From positions 2,604,001 through 2,668,000 of the forward strand of contig NZ_CP090981.1 in assembly GCF_021513135.1 (NCBI RefSeq): a stretch of DNA of 64,000 nucleotides, given 5' to 3'. This stretch comes from Vibrio sp. SS-MA-C1-2. Lineage in GTDB: Bacteria > Pseudomonadota > Gammaproteobacteria > Enterobacterales > Vibrionaceae. A program made the translations under genes and the position numbers. Shown one piece after another: positions 35,813 through 45,534 of this stretch (the stretch's first letter is position 1; every line of letters starts with the position of its first letter). The notes under the pieces were generated by a model. The model made no database searches. It was not told the DNA's origin and saw only the letters and a program-made list of their open reading frames with translations.

Positions 35813-37016
35813 AAAGATCCTTATCAAGCGGTATTTCTATTCTCACTGTAAACCCTTCATTTGGCTCGCTTTCAAACAGGGCTTTACCATTAAATTGCTG
35901 CGCACGCTCAGTCATACTCACTAAGCCGAGTTGACCATGTTTATTAAGATTTGCTAAATCGGCACCGATCCCGTCATCACACACTTCAAATAACAAGAGA
36001 TCATCGAGAAGTTCAAACGTAACAAAGACATTACTTGCTTTGGCATACTTTGCGATATTATTCAGCGACTCTTGTAATATTCGATAAATATTTAACTTCA
36101 CTACCAATTTTAATTGTGGCACAGCTTTAATCATACTGTGTATTTTAAAGGGTTTTAATTGTTCAACACGGCGACATTCCGCTTTCAATGCCGCAACTAA
36201 CCCCAAGTCTTCTAAAATGGCTGGATGAAGTGAACGAGATAGTTCTTGCATATCTTTCGCCACGACTTGGATTTCTGAACGCAAATCTTTCAACTCTTCA
36301 ACATCAATGGTGTTATTTTCAGCTCGATTAATCACCGCACCGGCTTTAATAGTAAGAAATGCCATATGTTGAGAAAAGTTATCGTGTAGTTCTCTCGACA
36401 ATGCTCTTCTTTCCGTTTCTTGATTTTCCATTAACTGCCGAGAGAGTTGAACGAGCTTTTCTTGTTGTTCTTCTGTTTTTAACCATAAATTATAATGTTC
36501 AATTTTTGCTGCAAGGTATTCACCAAATGTTTTAAGTCGTTCAATGACCCCTTTCTCCCAATGATCATGTTCATAGAATCGACTCACGGCTAATGCCCCC
36601 CAGATCTTCCCTCTAAACGATAAAGGTAAAACTAAGTGTGCAATGACGCCTTCCATCTGAGCGACTTTAAACTCTTCTTCACTCATTAAATCTTTAGGTG
36701 AATGATCAACACAAACCATTCCGCCTTTAAGTATCGTATTTAAGTAAATACCATTGGTGTCTGGTATCAGGGTGATAATTGGAGTACTGATCTCATCTCT
36801 GGCACTAACATACATATTCTTTAACTGGTTATCGCCTGTCAATTGGATCATGGACATACGATCAACAGCAAACATATCTAATAACTCATGAAGGACCGAC
36901 TTTATTTTTGTTACTGTATCTTTCATCTCTATTTCTAAGAAGCCATTAGAGATTGAAGTGAAATACTTTTCAACTTCATTTAACTCTGTATCAACCCAAC
37001 TTTTTTTATCTTTCAT
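35805..37016 (-). CDS. GAF-domain sensor histidine kinase (HisKA_3 type)
   Basis: About 403 residues, with no membrane segment, so a soluble sensor. There is an N-terminal helical part, a GAF domain (about residues 20-175) and a DHp domain with the phospho-His in ETERRALSRELHDNFSQHM (about 213). A HATPase_c domain follows, with N box LNNIAKYAK and G box CDDGIGADL (NarX/DegS group). ATG at 37016 has TAGG upstream. It precedes the response regulator. The signal is not evident. Confidence 0.88.
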   Translation of the reverse strand: MKDKKSWVDTELNEVEKYFTSISNGFLEIEMKDTVTKIKSVLHELLDMFAVDRMSMIQLTGDNQLKNMYVSARDEISTPIITLIPDTNGIYLNTILKGGMVCVDHSPKDLMSEEEFKVAQMEGVIAHLVLPLSFRGKIWGALAVSRFYEHDHWEKGVIERLKTFGEYLAAKIEHYNLWLKTEEQQEKLVQLSRQLMENQETERRALSRELHDNFSQHMAFLTIKAGAVINRAENNTIDVEELKDLRSEIQVVAKDMQELSRSLHPAILEDLGLVAALKAECRRVEQLKPFKIHSMIKAVPQLKLVVKLNIYRILQESLNNIAKYAKASNVFVTFELLDDLLLFEVCDDGIGADLANLNKHGQLGLVSMTERAQQFNGKALFESEPNEGFTVRIEIPLDKDLYE

Positions 37017-37098
37017 ATACACGCCTAGAAACCCTTTTTATTGATACAGAAAAACAGATATGGAATATTTTCTTTAAATATAACACTAAAAAACACGC

Positions 37099-37185
37099 TT
37101 ATACTCTTCTTACTTGAATTCGCTAGGTTGTTGGCTACACGCGTTTGCCGCCGACTAGCAACTCCAATGACTTTGGGTATATACC
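37099..37185 (-). repeat. ERIC-like repeat, short form
   Basis: It runs from TTATACTCTTCTTACTTGAA to AATGACTTTGGGTATATA, with the GTTGGCTACACGC and TTTGCCGCC blocks joined directly. The centre is deleted, as in the copy at 35.1 kb but in the opposite orientation. Confidence 0.7.
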
Positions 37186-37626
37186 CAAAATAAATCGAGT
37201 TAATTTAAATTATAACTATCACCATAACTCGCCAAATAGTGAATTGAACTTACGCCAATCCAACCATTTAATTATTAAACAGACAAACTCAAAAATAACA
37301 AGCCTCAATCAATTGTTTTATAACATTAAATAAATAACTAGTAATACTCCTAGTAGTCATTAGAATTAATTATATCTATGATATATCCCATAGTTTTTGC
37401 TTTACCTAGATCAATCTAATCACTTGAAAAATGTTAGATTTTAAACTTATCAATAAGAGATTATTTTAATTTATCTATATTAATCTTTTTATTTTCATAA
37501 AGATCTTAGTAAACAATAAGGATTTTATTTGCAAATACTTATTATCACTTAAATTGATACATCTCATTTAAGTTAAATAGTTAAGTTTACATATCTATAT
37601 CTAAAATAATTGGTTGCCAGATAAAT

Positions 37627-37754
37627 ATATACCCAAAGTCATTGGCGCGGCTAGTCGGCGGCAAGCAAGTGAGGCCCCATGAGTATAGGTGCGCTATATG
37701 ATTGAGGCGAGCGAGCGTAGCCAACAACCTAGCAACGTCAAGTAAGAAGGGTAT
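37627..37754 (+). repeat. ERIC-like repeat, full length (128 bp)
   Basis: The best-preserved copy: starts ATATACCCAAAGTCATTGG, has GGCGGCAAGCAAGTGAGGCC and CCATGAGTATAGG, then ATGATTGAGGCGAGCGAGCG and GTAGCCAACAACCTAGCAAC, and ends AAGAAGGGTATA. Length and block order match the ERIC/IRU consensus of about 127 bp. Confidence 0.85.
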
Positions 37755-37808
37755 AGATATGTAATACCTTTTAAATAATCCTATCGATTATATGTTGAAG
37801 AGTTCATT

Positions 37809-38753
37809 ATGAAGCATACAGATTTAAGTCTTGTCCCATTTTTTATTACGATAATGGAAGAGCATAGCCTTTCTCGTGCCGCTGCACGTATGAATATTAG
37901 CCAGCCAGCAGTCAGTGCCGCATTAAAAAAGTTGCGTGATGTTTATAAAGATCCACTTTTTAACCGTACTAATTACGGTGTTGAACCAACAAACTATGCG
38001 TTAGATATTTATCCTATGCTTTTAGCCGTAATGGATAACTACACATCGACGATTCCAACGCTGCGTCAATTTAATGCGTTACAGTCTAACCGCGTATTTA
38101 ATATTGCAACGTTTAGTGCGTCGTACTTCTCGTTGATGCCAAAATTAGCGAAATCACTTAAACAAAATGCCCCTAATATCACGATTGAGACTCAGCCTCT
38201 TTTTACTGATAATTTAGAGACAAACTTAAGATTTCAAAAGCATGATCTTGCTATCTGCATTGAAAATCCAAGTCATGAAGCACTTTGTAGTGAAGTTATT
38301 CGATATGAAGAATTAGTGGTTGTCTATAATAATAATCATCCACGTATTAACGATTCTATTTCTGTAGAGCAGTTTATGGCTGAGCAGCATGTTGTTCACT
38401 CACAATGGGATCGTCGTGGTAGTCTTGCGAATGATTTGGATATTGAATTACTCAAGCAGCGTAATGTGACATGGCGTGCAAAAGAGACAACAGAACTACT
38501 TTCTATTATTGAAAACTCAGAACTGATTGGCTTAGTCACTAAAGAAGTTGCTGAAAAATTCTGCTCAGTCTTTAACTTAAAATATACTAAATCGCCATTG
38601 GGGTTAGATAACATCCCTGTCTCGATGATTTGGCATCCTTCCCGTAGCAATGATCTTGCTCATAAGTGGTTACGTGAACAGTTACGTGGTTTAGAACAAG
38701 CTAAAGATTCATCCATTGATGATATCTACCAATACCAAGCACCGGTTGTTTAA
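37809..38753 (+). CDS. LysR-family transcriptional regulator
   Basis: This 314-residue protein has an N-terminal winged helix (LVPFFITIMEEHSLSRAAAR then MNISQPAVSAALKKL, residues 6-45) and a LysR substrate-binding domain. ATG at 37809. No obvious target is adjacent in divergent orientation; the cystine symporter lies downstream on the same strand after a terminator. The effector is unknown. Confidence 0.9.
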   Translation: MKHTDLSLVPFFITIMEEHSLSRAAARMNISQPAVSAALKKLRDVYKDPLFNRTNYGVEPTNYALDIYPMLLAVMDNYTSTIPTLRQFNALQSNRVFNIATFSASYFSLMPKLAKSLKQNAPNITIETQPLFTDNLETNLRFQKHDLAICIENPSHEALCSEVIRYEELVVVYNNNHPRINDSISVEQFMAEQHVVHSQWDRRGSLANDLDIELLKQRNVTWRAKETTELLSIIENSELIGLVTKEVAEKFCSVFNLKYTKSPLGLDNIPVSMIWHPSRSNDLAHKWLREQLRGLEQAKDSSIDDIYQYQAPVV

Positions 38754-38800
38754 CTCATTGCTAAAAATAGCTTGAAAGAACAATTTAAACCCCGTTGTTC

Positions 38801-38927
38801 TATCCCTGAAATAATTGGAGTGGCTAGTAGGCGGCAAGTGAATGAGGCCTCATGAGTATAGGTGTACTCTATGATTGGGGTGAACGAGCGACGCCAACAA
38901 CCTAACCGATTCAAGTATGAGGGTATA
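38801..38927 (+). repeat. ERIC-like repeat, full length
   Basis: It has the same block order as the 37.6 kb copy: TATCCCTGAAATAATTGGAG, GTAGGCGGCAAGTGAATGAG, ATTGGGGTGAACGAGCGACG, and end TATGAGGGTATA. It lies 3' of the LysR gene, before its terminator. Confidence 0.82.
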
Positions 38928-38943
38928 AATAACTCTTCTTATT

Positions 38944-38985
38944 AGCTGGCATCGTGACGAATCATCACGATACTGGCTTTTTCTC
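38944..38985 (+). terminator. Rho-independent terminator of the LysR gene
   Basis: The arms AGCTGGCATCGTGA and TCACGATACTGGCT make a 14-position stem with some G-U pairs and a short loop, followed by TTTTTCTCTTT. Confidence 0.85.
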
Positions 38986-39153
38986 TTTGCTAAGAAATCA
39001 CTTCTCCCTAGCCACCATTTATCATTATTTTAACATTTCCTTAAAACAAAATGTTATATGTAATAATTTTTAGTTACTTTTAATAAAACCTGATTCCCCT
39101 ATATTACCTCTATCTAAACTTTTATTTACTCATTTTATTTGTAATTTAAAGCA

Positions 39154-39282
39154 GATACCTAAAGCAATTGGAGTGACGAGCAGACAGCAAGGGAGTGAAA
39201 CCCCATAAGTATAGATTGACTATATGATTAGGGCGAACAAACGCAGCCAACAACCTAGCGACTTCAAGATAATAAAGGGATA
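39154..39282 (+). repeat. ERIC-like repeat, diverged full-length copy
   Basis: It starts GATACCTAAAGCAATTGGAG and ends GACTTCAAGATAATAAAGGGATAT. The centre reads AACCCCATAAGTATAG-like with ATTAGGGCGAACAAACGCAG, so several CpG-type positions have drifted. It lies directly upstream of the symporter gene. Confidence 0.75.
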
Positions 39283-39323
39283 TCAGCTTTAAAGGATATG
39301 ACGTAACACCAGAAGGGAATCTA

Positions 39324-40700
39324 ATGTCTACTTTTCTATTATTAAATCTATTTGTCTTTGCAGGACTTCTATTTCTGCTTAATAAACAACAACGTAAATC
39401 AGCAACCTTATCGCGACTCGTTTTATTAGGTGTCGTTGCGGGTAGTGGTTATGGTCTTTTACTCCAATTCTTCTATGCTGACTCGCCAGAAGTGATTAAA
39501 CAATCATTGGCTTGGACGAACGTTGTTGGACAGGGCTATGTTGGTTTACTGAAAATGATTATCATGCCTTTGGTATTGATATCAATGATTTCAGCGGTGG
39601 TTAAACTTGAAAAGAGTTCTTCTCTTGGCAAGATCAGTGGATTAACGATTGGAGTACTTTTAACGACAACAGCAATCTCTGCTGCGGTCGGTATCGCAGT
39701 CACTTACTTATTTGATCTTTCTGCAGCAGGTATGACCGAAGGTGCTAGAGAAGCAGCTCGTGCATCAGCACTGGAAAGTCGTTTAGGCTCAGTCAGTGAC
39801 CTCACTATTCCTCAAATGTTAGTCAGCTTTATTCCAACTAACCCATTTGCAGACTTAACCGGTGCCCGTTCGACGTCTATTATTGCTGTTGTTATCTTTG
39901 GTATTCTAGTCGGTATTGCAGCCCTTAAAGTCAGCAGTGAGCGTGAAGAGTTTGCTAAACCTATTCGTCAGTTTGTTGATGTTGCTCAATCTATTGTTAT
40001 GCGTCTTGTTAAGATGATTATGGCAGTAACACCATACGGCGTGATGGCGTTAATGACAAAAGTCGTTGCAACATCAAGCATGGCTGACATCATGAACCTG
40101 TTAAGCTTTATTGTTGCCTCTTATGTTGCTATTGCATTAATGTTCCTTGTCCATGGCTTCCTTGTCTCTTTAGTCGGTGTCACACCGAAAGAGTACTTTA
40201 AGAAAATCTGGCCAGTATTAACATTCGCATTTACTTCACGTAGTAGTGCGGCAACGATTCCATTAAACGTAGAAGCTCAAATCAATAAATTAAATGTACC
40301 GCCTGCGATTGCAAATTTATCAGCAACATTTGGGGCTACAATTGGTCAAAATGGTTGTGCGGGCATCTACCCTGCAATGTTAGCAGTGATGGTCGCACCA
40401 ACGGTGGGTATCAACCCATTCGACATTAGCTTCCTATTATCATTAATTGCTATTATTACTATCAGTTCATTTGGTATCGCCGGTGTGGGTGGTGGTGCGA
40501 CATTTGCTGCTCTTATCGTATTACCCGCAATGGGGCTACCAGTTACGATTGCTGCCCTACTTATCTCGATTGAACCTCTTATCGACATGGCGCGTACGGC
40601 TTTGAATGTAAGTGGCGCAATGACAGCGGGTACGCTAACCAGCCGAATTTTGAAAACCAAAGAGAAATTCAGCAGTAAGTTAGCAACTCAAAAAAGTTAA
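39324..40700 (+). CDS. tcyP: L-cystine/dicarboxylate-type symporter TcyP
   Basis: This 458-residue inner-membrane carrier belongs to the dicarboxylate/amino acid:cation symporter family. It has the serine-rich reentrant loop [17 protein letters not shown] (about residues 305-321), [16 protein letters not shown], and the early [12 protein letters not shown] helix. The long version with an extra insertion after TM3 ([19 protein letters not shown]) is characteristic of the TcyP/YdjN cystine transporters. It is monocistronic and closed by a clear terminator. Confidence 0.85.
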   Translation: MSTFLLLNLFVFAGLLFLLNKQQRKSATLSRLVLLGVVAGSGYGLLLQFFYADSPEVIKQSLAWTNVVGQGYVGLLKMIIMPLVLISMISAVVKLEKSSSLGKISGLTIGVLLTTTAISAAVGIAVTYLFDLSAAGMTEGAREAARASALESRLGSVSDLTIPQMLVSFIPTNPFADLTGARSTSIIAVVIFGILVGIAALKVSSEREEFAKPIRQFVDVAQSIVMRLVKMIMAVTPYGVMALMTKVVATSSMADIMNLLSFIVASYVAIALMFLVHGFLVSLVGVTPKEYFKKIWPVLTFAFTSRSSAATIPLNVEAQINKLNVPPAIANLSATFGATIGQNGCAGIYPAMLAVMVAPTVGINPFDISFLLSLIAIITISSFGIAGVGGGATFAALIVLPAMGLPVTIAALLISIEPLIDMARTALNVSGAMTAGTLTSRILKTKEKFSSKLATQKS

Positions 40701-40803
40701 GTTAAGGTGAATAACCCATTAATTTAATAGAGATATAACAAGAGGGAATAATATTATTCACGACTGATGATTGGATAATGTTATCAAACTCAACATATAA
40801 TGA

Positions 40804-40852
40804 GAAAGCCGGATTATACTTAATGATAAACAAGTATATTCCGGCTTTTTTT
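40804..40852 (+). terminator. Rho-independent terminator after tcyP
   Basis: AAAGCCGGA...ATACTT and AAGTAT...TCCGGCTTT pair across a short loop, followed by TTTTTCTATTTG. The spacing of about 100 bases after the stop is usual. Confidence 0.88.
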
Positions 40853-40949
40853 CTATTTGTCTTCAGTTAAGTAACTAGGTATTTGTCTTCAATAAAGTAG
40901 CTAGATAACGCAAAAGATAAGCTAACAAACTTTATGGTATTTTTCTTTT

Positions 40950-41591
40950 ATGTCTGAACTAGAATCACTTAAAGCATCAATTTCTGAAAGAAAAATCCGC
41001 TTAGGTTTAATTATACTGATTGCTTCCCTATCCGCGTATTATCTTACTGTTCTCTATCACGCATTAACACCGAAGGTCTCTCCCGCTTACCAAGCTTATT
41101 ACCTCAAGAAAGAGACACTCTTTTGGCAAACTGACCGCACAAATTTAGGGCTACAACTTCCCCTAAATAAAGACATTTCCCTTATTTCAGATAATCCTTT
41201 TCTTTCTCGGCAAGGTTGGAACAAAAAAGAACAAAAAACATTCCGCACATTAAAGAGTGATGGCGGGATCTATTTTTATTTAACTGAGTTACCAAAATCC
41301 AATATCATGATTACCTTAACCACGATAGAACGACAGCAATCACCCATTGCATTAGCATTCATTCAATCGAATGTAACCCAGGTAACATCACAGCTTCAGC
41401 CAATCAAAGGCAATAACTTAGTACTAAAAGCTGAGATACCTTTATCAAAGTTAACTCAATTAGATATCTCTAATTTAACAGAAATATTCTATCTAAAACT
41501 AGAAACGAAAAAACCATTGAAGCTATCGACAATTAAATTTACGACGCTCCCACTATCGACAACAACAGGAATCCATCAGCATGGTCAATAA
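40950..41591 (+). CDS. Unknown single-pass membrane protein, GT operon
   Basis: Not recognised. This 213-residue protein has one membrane helix (about residues 18-38, LGLIILIASLSAYYLTVLY). A periplasmic beta-rich domain follows, with patterns such as GGIYFYLTELPKSNIMITL and FYLKLETKKPLKLSTI. It overlaps the start of the glycosyltransferase gene by 11 bases and begins a four-gene operon with GtrB-, GtrA- and PIG-V-like proteins. A role in lipid-linked sugar handling is inference from context. Confidence 0.65.
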   Translation: MSELESLKASISERKIRLGLIILIASLSAYYLTVLYHALTPKVSPAYQAYYLKKETLFWQTDRTNLGLQLPLNKDISLISDNPFLSRQGWNKKEQKTFRTLKSDGGIYFYLTELPKSNIMITLTTIERQQSPIALAFIQSNVTQVTSQLQPIKGNNLVLKAEIPLSKLTQLDISNLTEIFYLKLETKKPLKLSTIKFTTLPLSTTTGIHQHGQ

Positions 41592-42596
41592 AGAGAACTA
41601 TAGCCTTTCTATTCTGGTTCCCGTCTATAATGAACAACAAGGTATTGCCCCTTTTCTTGAGGCAATTAATGACCGTTTAGCGACGATTCGTGACCACATA
41701 GATATTGTCTTTATCAATGACGGCAGCCAAGATCAAACCCGACAAGTGATCGAAGAGTTTATCACCCAAGATGATTCGATCTCATTAGTGAATTTAGCGC
41801 GTAATTTTGGTAAAGAAGCAGCGATGACTGCCGGTCTCGATTATGTTCAAGGTGATGCGGCGGTGCTGATTGATGTCGATCTTCAAGATCCACCAGAACT
41901 CATTTTACAATTTGTCGATCGATGGCTACAAGGCGATTGCGATACCGTTTATGGTGTACGAGTAGATCGTTCTGCCGATACTTGGCTCAAACGTCAAACG
42001 GCGGGGGGTTTTATAAAGTCTTCAATATGTTAGCTAGTGAAACTAAAATCCCTGAGAATGTCGGTGATTTTCGCTTAATTGACCGTAAAGTTATCGAAGC
42101 CATGAAACAACTTCCTGAGCGCAACCGTTTTATGAAAGGGTTACTCGCCTGGTCGGCTTTTCGTTGTGTCGGTATCCCTTTTGAACGACCTGAACGCAAC
42201 GTTGGGGAGAGTAAATTTAACTATTGGAAGCTGTGGAATTTCGCTATCGATGGTATTTTTAGTTTTACCGCATGGCCGTTAAGAATCTGGAGCTTTATTG
42301 GTGGTGCTATCTCCTTAGGTGCATTTATTTTAATGATGGTCTTTTTAATTGAAGCGATATTCTTTGATATCAAAACACCCGGTTATGCATCAACCATTGT
42401 CGTTGTGCTTTTTTTAGGTGGGATTCAATTGCTTTCATTAGGGGTCATTGGCAGTTACTTAAGTAAGATGTTTATTGAACTCAAACAACGTCCTATTTAC
42501 TTAATCGAGGGCATTTATGGGCGTTATAATCAAAAGAAGACTAAATCATCTAACACCAAAGAGCAGATCGAGAATAAAGAGCGAGATGATGACTAA
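41581..42596 (+). pseudogene. GtrB/DPM1-like glycosyltransferase, frameshifted
   Basis: The first frame (LSILVPVYNEQQGI, INDGSQDQT, DVDLQDPPELI) is a family 2 polyprenyl-phosphate glycosyltransferase. It breaks at GGGGGGTTTT (42003-42012), where one base is missing. The second frame picks up at FYKVFNMLASETKIPENVGD, then DFRLIDRKVIEAM and two C-terminal membrane helices (LRIWSFIGGAISLGAFIL, VVLFLGGIQLLSLGVIGSYL). The joined protein would be about 338 residues, normal for GtrB/ArnC-type enzymes that charge undecaprenyl phosphate with a sugar. It may be a phase switch, real decay or a read error. Confidence 0.82.
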
Positions 42597-42975
42597 ATTT
42601 TTTGATCTAAAAGCTTTCTGGCAGCTCAATCGATTTGCATTCATTGGCGGTCTTTCGACACTTGTCCATCTCTCTATCGTTAAACTTTATTTTCACTTTA
42701 TCCCTTCTGTTTCAGAATATACTGCGAATATTGCGGCGTTTTCAGTGGCTTTTTTTGTCTCCTATTTTGGTCATCGTTACATTACATTTAATAAAGCAGG
42801 TTCATTTTGGCGTTTTTTGCTCGTGGCACTGTTGGGCTTTTTAGTGAATAATTTAATTCTGACTGGGTTATTACAGGCTCAACTGGTTTCAGGTTGGCTA
42901 TCTGTCACTATCTCGACTCTCTGTATGCCAATTATTATCTTTATTTTAGCCAAAGTTTGGGTGTTTAAGTCATGA
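42586..42975 (+). CDS. GtrA-like flippase
   Basis: The start at ATG 42586 overlaps the previous stop, giving 129 residues with four membrane helices (FAFIGGLSTLVHLSIV, ANIAAFSVAFFVSYFGHR, FLLVALLGFLVNNLIL, ISTLCMPIIIFILAKVWVF). The FSVAFFVSYFGHRYITF and C-terminal KVWVF segments are typical of GtrA, thought to flip polyprenyl-phosphate-linked sugars. Overlaps with both neighbours show coupling. Confidence 0.88.
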   Translation: MMTKFFDLKAFWQLNRFAFIGGLSTLVHLSIVKLYFHFIPSVSEYTANIAAFSVAFFVSYFGHRYITFNKAGSFWRFLLVALLGFLVNNLILTGLLQAQLVSGWLSVTISTLCMPIIIFILAKVWVFKS

Positions 42976-44186
42976 TAAATCCTAATCCAAATTACCCTCG
43001 TCCGCCTAAAAGTTTAAGTCATCAAGAGGTGAAGGAGAGCCCTCCGCGACGAATTTCTCGAGAGTTATTCTTTACAATTGTATCTGCCTATCTATTAAGT
43101 CGCATCGCTCTCTATTTTATTGGTTTAACTGGCGTTGAAGTTTTTGGTACCCCTGACCAAGCTAATTTTATTAATGGCGAGTTAATTTCTGTTCAACACC
43201 TTTTTCAAACGGTTTGTCGTTTTGATTGTGTCTGGTTTCAACGTATTATTGAACATGGTTATGACACTCATCCTCAATGGTTACGACATGAAAATGGGGC
43301 AAATTGGGCGTTTATGCCGCTATATCCTTTATTGGCCTCGTTTGTTGCAAAAATAGTGGGTGATACCGCTTTAGCGTTAATTATCGTCACTAACCTCTTT
43401 TTTATCGCCAGCCTGTTTGTTATTACACTGACGCTTCAGCAATTAAAATTCACCATCAAAAGTATTAAGTTCGCGATCTGGTTTATCGTATTTTCCCCTT
43501 ATACCGTCTACTCGATGAGTGGTTATACTGAGCCGATGTTTATCACTTTTGTCTCAGCACTTTTTTTATTTTGTTATCAACGTCAATGGTTATGGGTGGC
43601 TGTTTTTGGTTGTTTAGCGGCGGTAACTCGTAACTTAGGGGTCATGTTAGTCTTCCCTGTTTTATGGATTGCCATTAGTTTTTATGGCATTAACGCTTTT
43701 CTGCAATTTTCTACGCAAGCCATCAAGATCATTGCCGTACTTTGGGTTATTCCACTGGGCTTTTTCAGCTATATGCTTTATCTCTACTATTTAACAGGCG
43801 ATGGATTGGCATTTGGTCATATTCAAATAGCTTGGGGGCGAGAACTTCATGGCCCTATTTATTGGTTAAGTTATGGCTTTGAACGTGGTGGTGCTAAACT
43901 TTATCTTGCTCTAGCATCAATTATCGGACTCAGTTTAAATCTATATCTGGTGGTAAAAAGGTTTTATGCTGAAGCGATATTTATGTTTATAGCGTTGATC
44001 TTGCCGTTATCTTCAGGCGTGAATGCGATGCCTCGTTATATCTTTGGGCTATACCCTGCTTTTTTGGCTATTATTTTATTGGTAGAACAAAGATCAAAAC
44101 TAACAACACCTCTACTCTGTATTGGTAGTGTTATCAGTGGATTTATCACTATCGCTTTTTTTACTCATCAATTTTTTGCTGTTTAA
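42972..44186 (+). CDS. PIG-V-like membrane mannosyl/glycosyltransferase
   Basis: This 404-residue polytopic protein of the GT-C fold has the first-loop acidic signature FDCVWFQRIIEHGYD (about residue 84), then WAFMPLYPLLASF, MSGYTEPMFITF and AVTRNLGVML. These are features of the PIG-V/GPI mannosyltransferase II-like bacterial family, which uses lipid-linked sugars on the periplasmic face. It closes the operon: GtrB charges the lipid, GtrA flips it, and this enzyme transfers the sugar to an unknown acceptor. Confidence 0.75.
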   Translation: MINPNPNYPRPPKSLSHQEVKESPPRRISRELFFTIVSAYLLSRIALYFIGLTGVEVFGTPDQANFINGELISVQHLFQTVCRFDCVWFQRIIEHGYDTHPQWLRHENGANWAFMPLYPLLASFVAKIVGDTALALIIVTNLFFIASLFVITLTLQQLKFTIKSIKFAIWFIVFSPYTVYSMSGYTEPMFITFVSALFLFCYQRQWLWVAVFGCLAAVTRNLGVMLVFPVLWIAISFYGINAFLQFSTQAIKIIAVLWVIPLGFFSYMLYLYYLTGDGLAFGHIQIAWGRELHGPIYWLSYGFERGGAKLYLALASIIGLSLNLYLVVKRFYAEAIFMFIALILPLSSGVNAMPRYIFGLYPAFLAIILLVEQRSKLTTPLLCIGSVISGFITIAFFTHQFFAV

Positions 44187-44326
44187 GTCACTTGGTTTCA
44201 AGAAGACCGAGAATCATATAAATTCTGATTCTTCTCGCAATATCAAAAACCGAATTTACATAACAAAATGGCAACACCCTCTGGTATGATATTGTCATAA
44301 CTTATACTTATCTTATAGGATGTTAG

Positions 44327-45283
44327 ATGCATAATATTGTTTTTTTAGATCGAAAAACCATTCCAGAGTTCATTTCAATTCCAACGCCTGAATTTGAACA
44401 TCATTGGCAAGCATTTGACAAAACCTCACCCAATCAAGTCATTGAGCGAGCAAAAGATGCCACAATTATTATCACCAATAAAGTCATCTTAAATCGTGAG
44501 TTGATTGAGCAGCTACCTCATTTACAGATGATTGCAATTGCTGCAACAGGAACCAATAATGTCGATTTAGCTTATTGTGCAGAAAAAGGCATTGCCGTTT
44601 CAAACATTCGTGGCTATGCCGATAAAACAGTTCCCGAACATGTCGTGGCGATGATTTTTGCCCTACGCCGAAATTTACTCGCTTATCACAACGACATCAA
44701 GAATCAACAGATTTGGCAACAGTGTGAACAGTTTTGCTTTTTCACTCATCCGATTAAAGATGTGGCCAACTCGACACTTGGAATTATCGGCAGTGGGAGT
44801 TTAGGTTCAGCCATTAAAGTGTTAGCAACCGCTTTGGGTATGAAGGTACTCTTTGCAGAGAGAAAAGGTGCAACTTCATGTCGTGAGGGTTATCTGCCAT
44901 TTGAACAAGTTCTCGCTGAGTCAGATATATTGACACTTCACTGCCCACTAACTGAAAGCACAACAAACTTAATCGACACTGCAGAATTCTCACAAATGAA
45001 ACCTGAAGCCATTTTAATTAACACTGGACGTGGCGGGTTGGTCAACGAAACGGCATTAGTTGAAGCATTAAAGAGTGGCATTATCGCGGGAGCGGGTGTC
45101 GATGTTTTTACTCAAGAGCCTGCCCCCAATGATAATATTTTAGTCCAAAATGCCGATTTACCGAACTTGATTTTGACACCACATGTCGCTTGGGGATCGG
45201 AGTCTGCAATTACGACGTTAGTTAATCAATTAATCAGCAATATCACTGCATTTGTTGAAGGTAAAGAGCAGAATCGAGTGTAA
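44327..45283 (+). CDS. D-2-hydroxyacid dehydrogenase (hydroxypyruvate reductase-like)
   Basis: This 318-residue NAD(P)-dependent dehydrogenase has the dinucleotide motif LGIIGSGSLGSAI (about residue 150), HCPLTESTTNLID, and ILINTGRGGLVNETALVEAL with the substrate Arg/Glu region. The catalytic His is in LTPHVAWGS (about 288). It is closest in pattern to HprA/glycerate dehydrogenase. AGGATG precedes the ATG. It is a stand-alone gene. Confidence 0.9.
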   Translation: MHNIVFLDRKTIPEFISIPTPEFEHHWQAFDKTSPNQVIERAKDATIIITNKVILNRELIEQLPHLQMIAIAATGTNNVDLAYCAEKGIAVSNIRGYADKTVPEHVVAMIFALRRNLLAYHNDIKNQQIWQQCEQFCFFTHPIKDVANSTLGIIGSGSLGSAIKVLATALGMKVLFAERKGATSCREGYLPFEQVLAESDILTLHCPLTESTTNLIDTAEFSQMKPEAILINTGRGGLVNETALVEALKSGIIAGAGVDVFTQEPAPNDNILVQNADLPNLILTPHVAWGSESAITTLVNQLISNITAFVEGKEQNRV

Positions 45284-45345
45284 TATTTCAATATATACGT
45301 TCAATAATTTGAGTTATTAACAAGCGAAAAGCCAGTAAGAGAAGT

Positions 45346-45440
45346 CCCAATCATATAGGTATAGTATATGATTGGGGTGAATGAGCGACACCATTACAGT
45401 TATAAAATAAAGCCTAGCAGCTTCAAATATCGAAGGGATA
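45346..45440 (+). repeat. Degenerate ERIC-like repeat
   Basis: The central dyad (CCCAATCATATAGGTATAGT with ATATGATTGGGG) and the tail CTAGCAGCTTCAAATATCGAAGGGATA are recognisable. The first third is lost and the GCCAACAACC block is replaced by ACCATTACAGTTATAAAATAAAG. Confidence 0.6.
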
Positions 45441-45534
45441 AAACATATTTAAAGTTTCTTTGACTATTCACCTCTCAAAATAACTGCGTATAATCAAGTT
45501 CATACCCCCTTTTGATAATAAGCCCTTTTAAAAT

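Larger units (their letters stand above)
37023..37808. other. Intergenic region with two ERIC-like repeats
   Basis: Between the divergent histidine kinase and LysR genes lie a short-form repeat (37099-37185) and a full one (37627-37754). The roughly 440 bases in between are very A/T-rich with no open frame or motif that I recognise. Confidence 0.5.
38754..39323. other. Intergenic region with two ERIC-like repeats and a terminator
   Basis: It holds full repeats at 38801-38927 and 39154-39282 flanking a terminator at 38944-38985. AGAAGGGAAT before 39324 is the ribosome binding site of the symporter gene. Nothing else was recognised. Confidence 0.55.

Noticed and set aside
44205-44245. Terminator after the PIG-V-like gene
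   Set aside because: The dyad around CGAGAATCA/TGATTCTTCTCG needs a bulge and lacks a T-tract.
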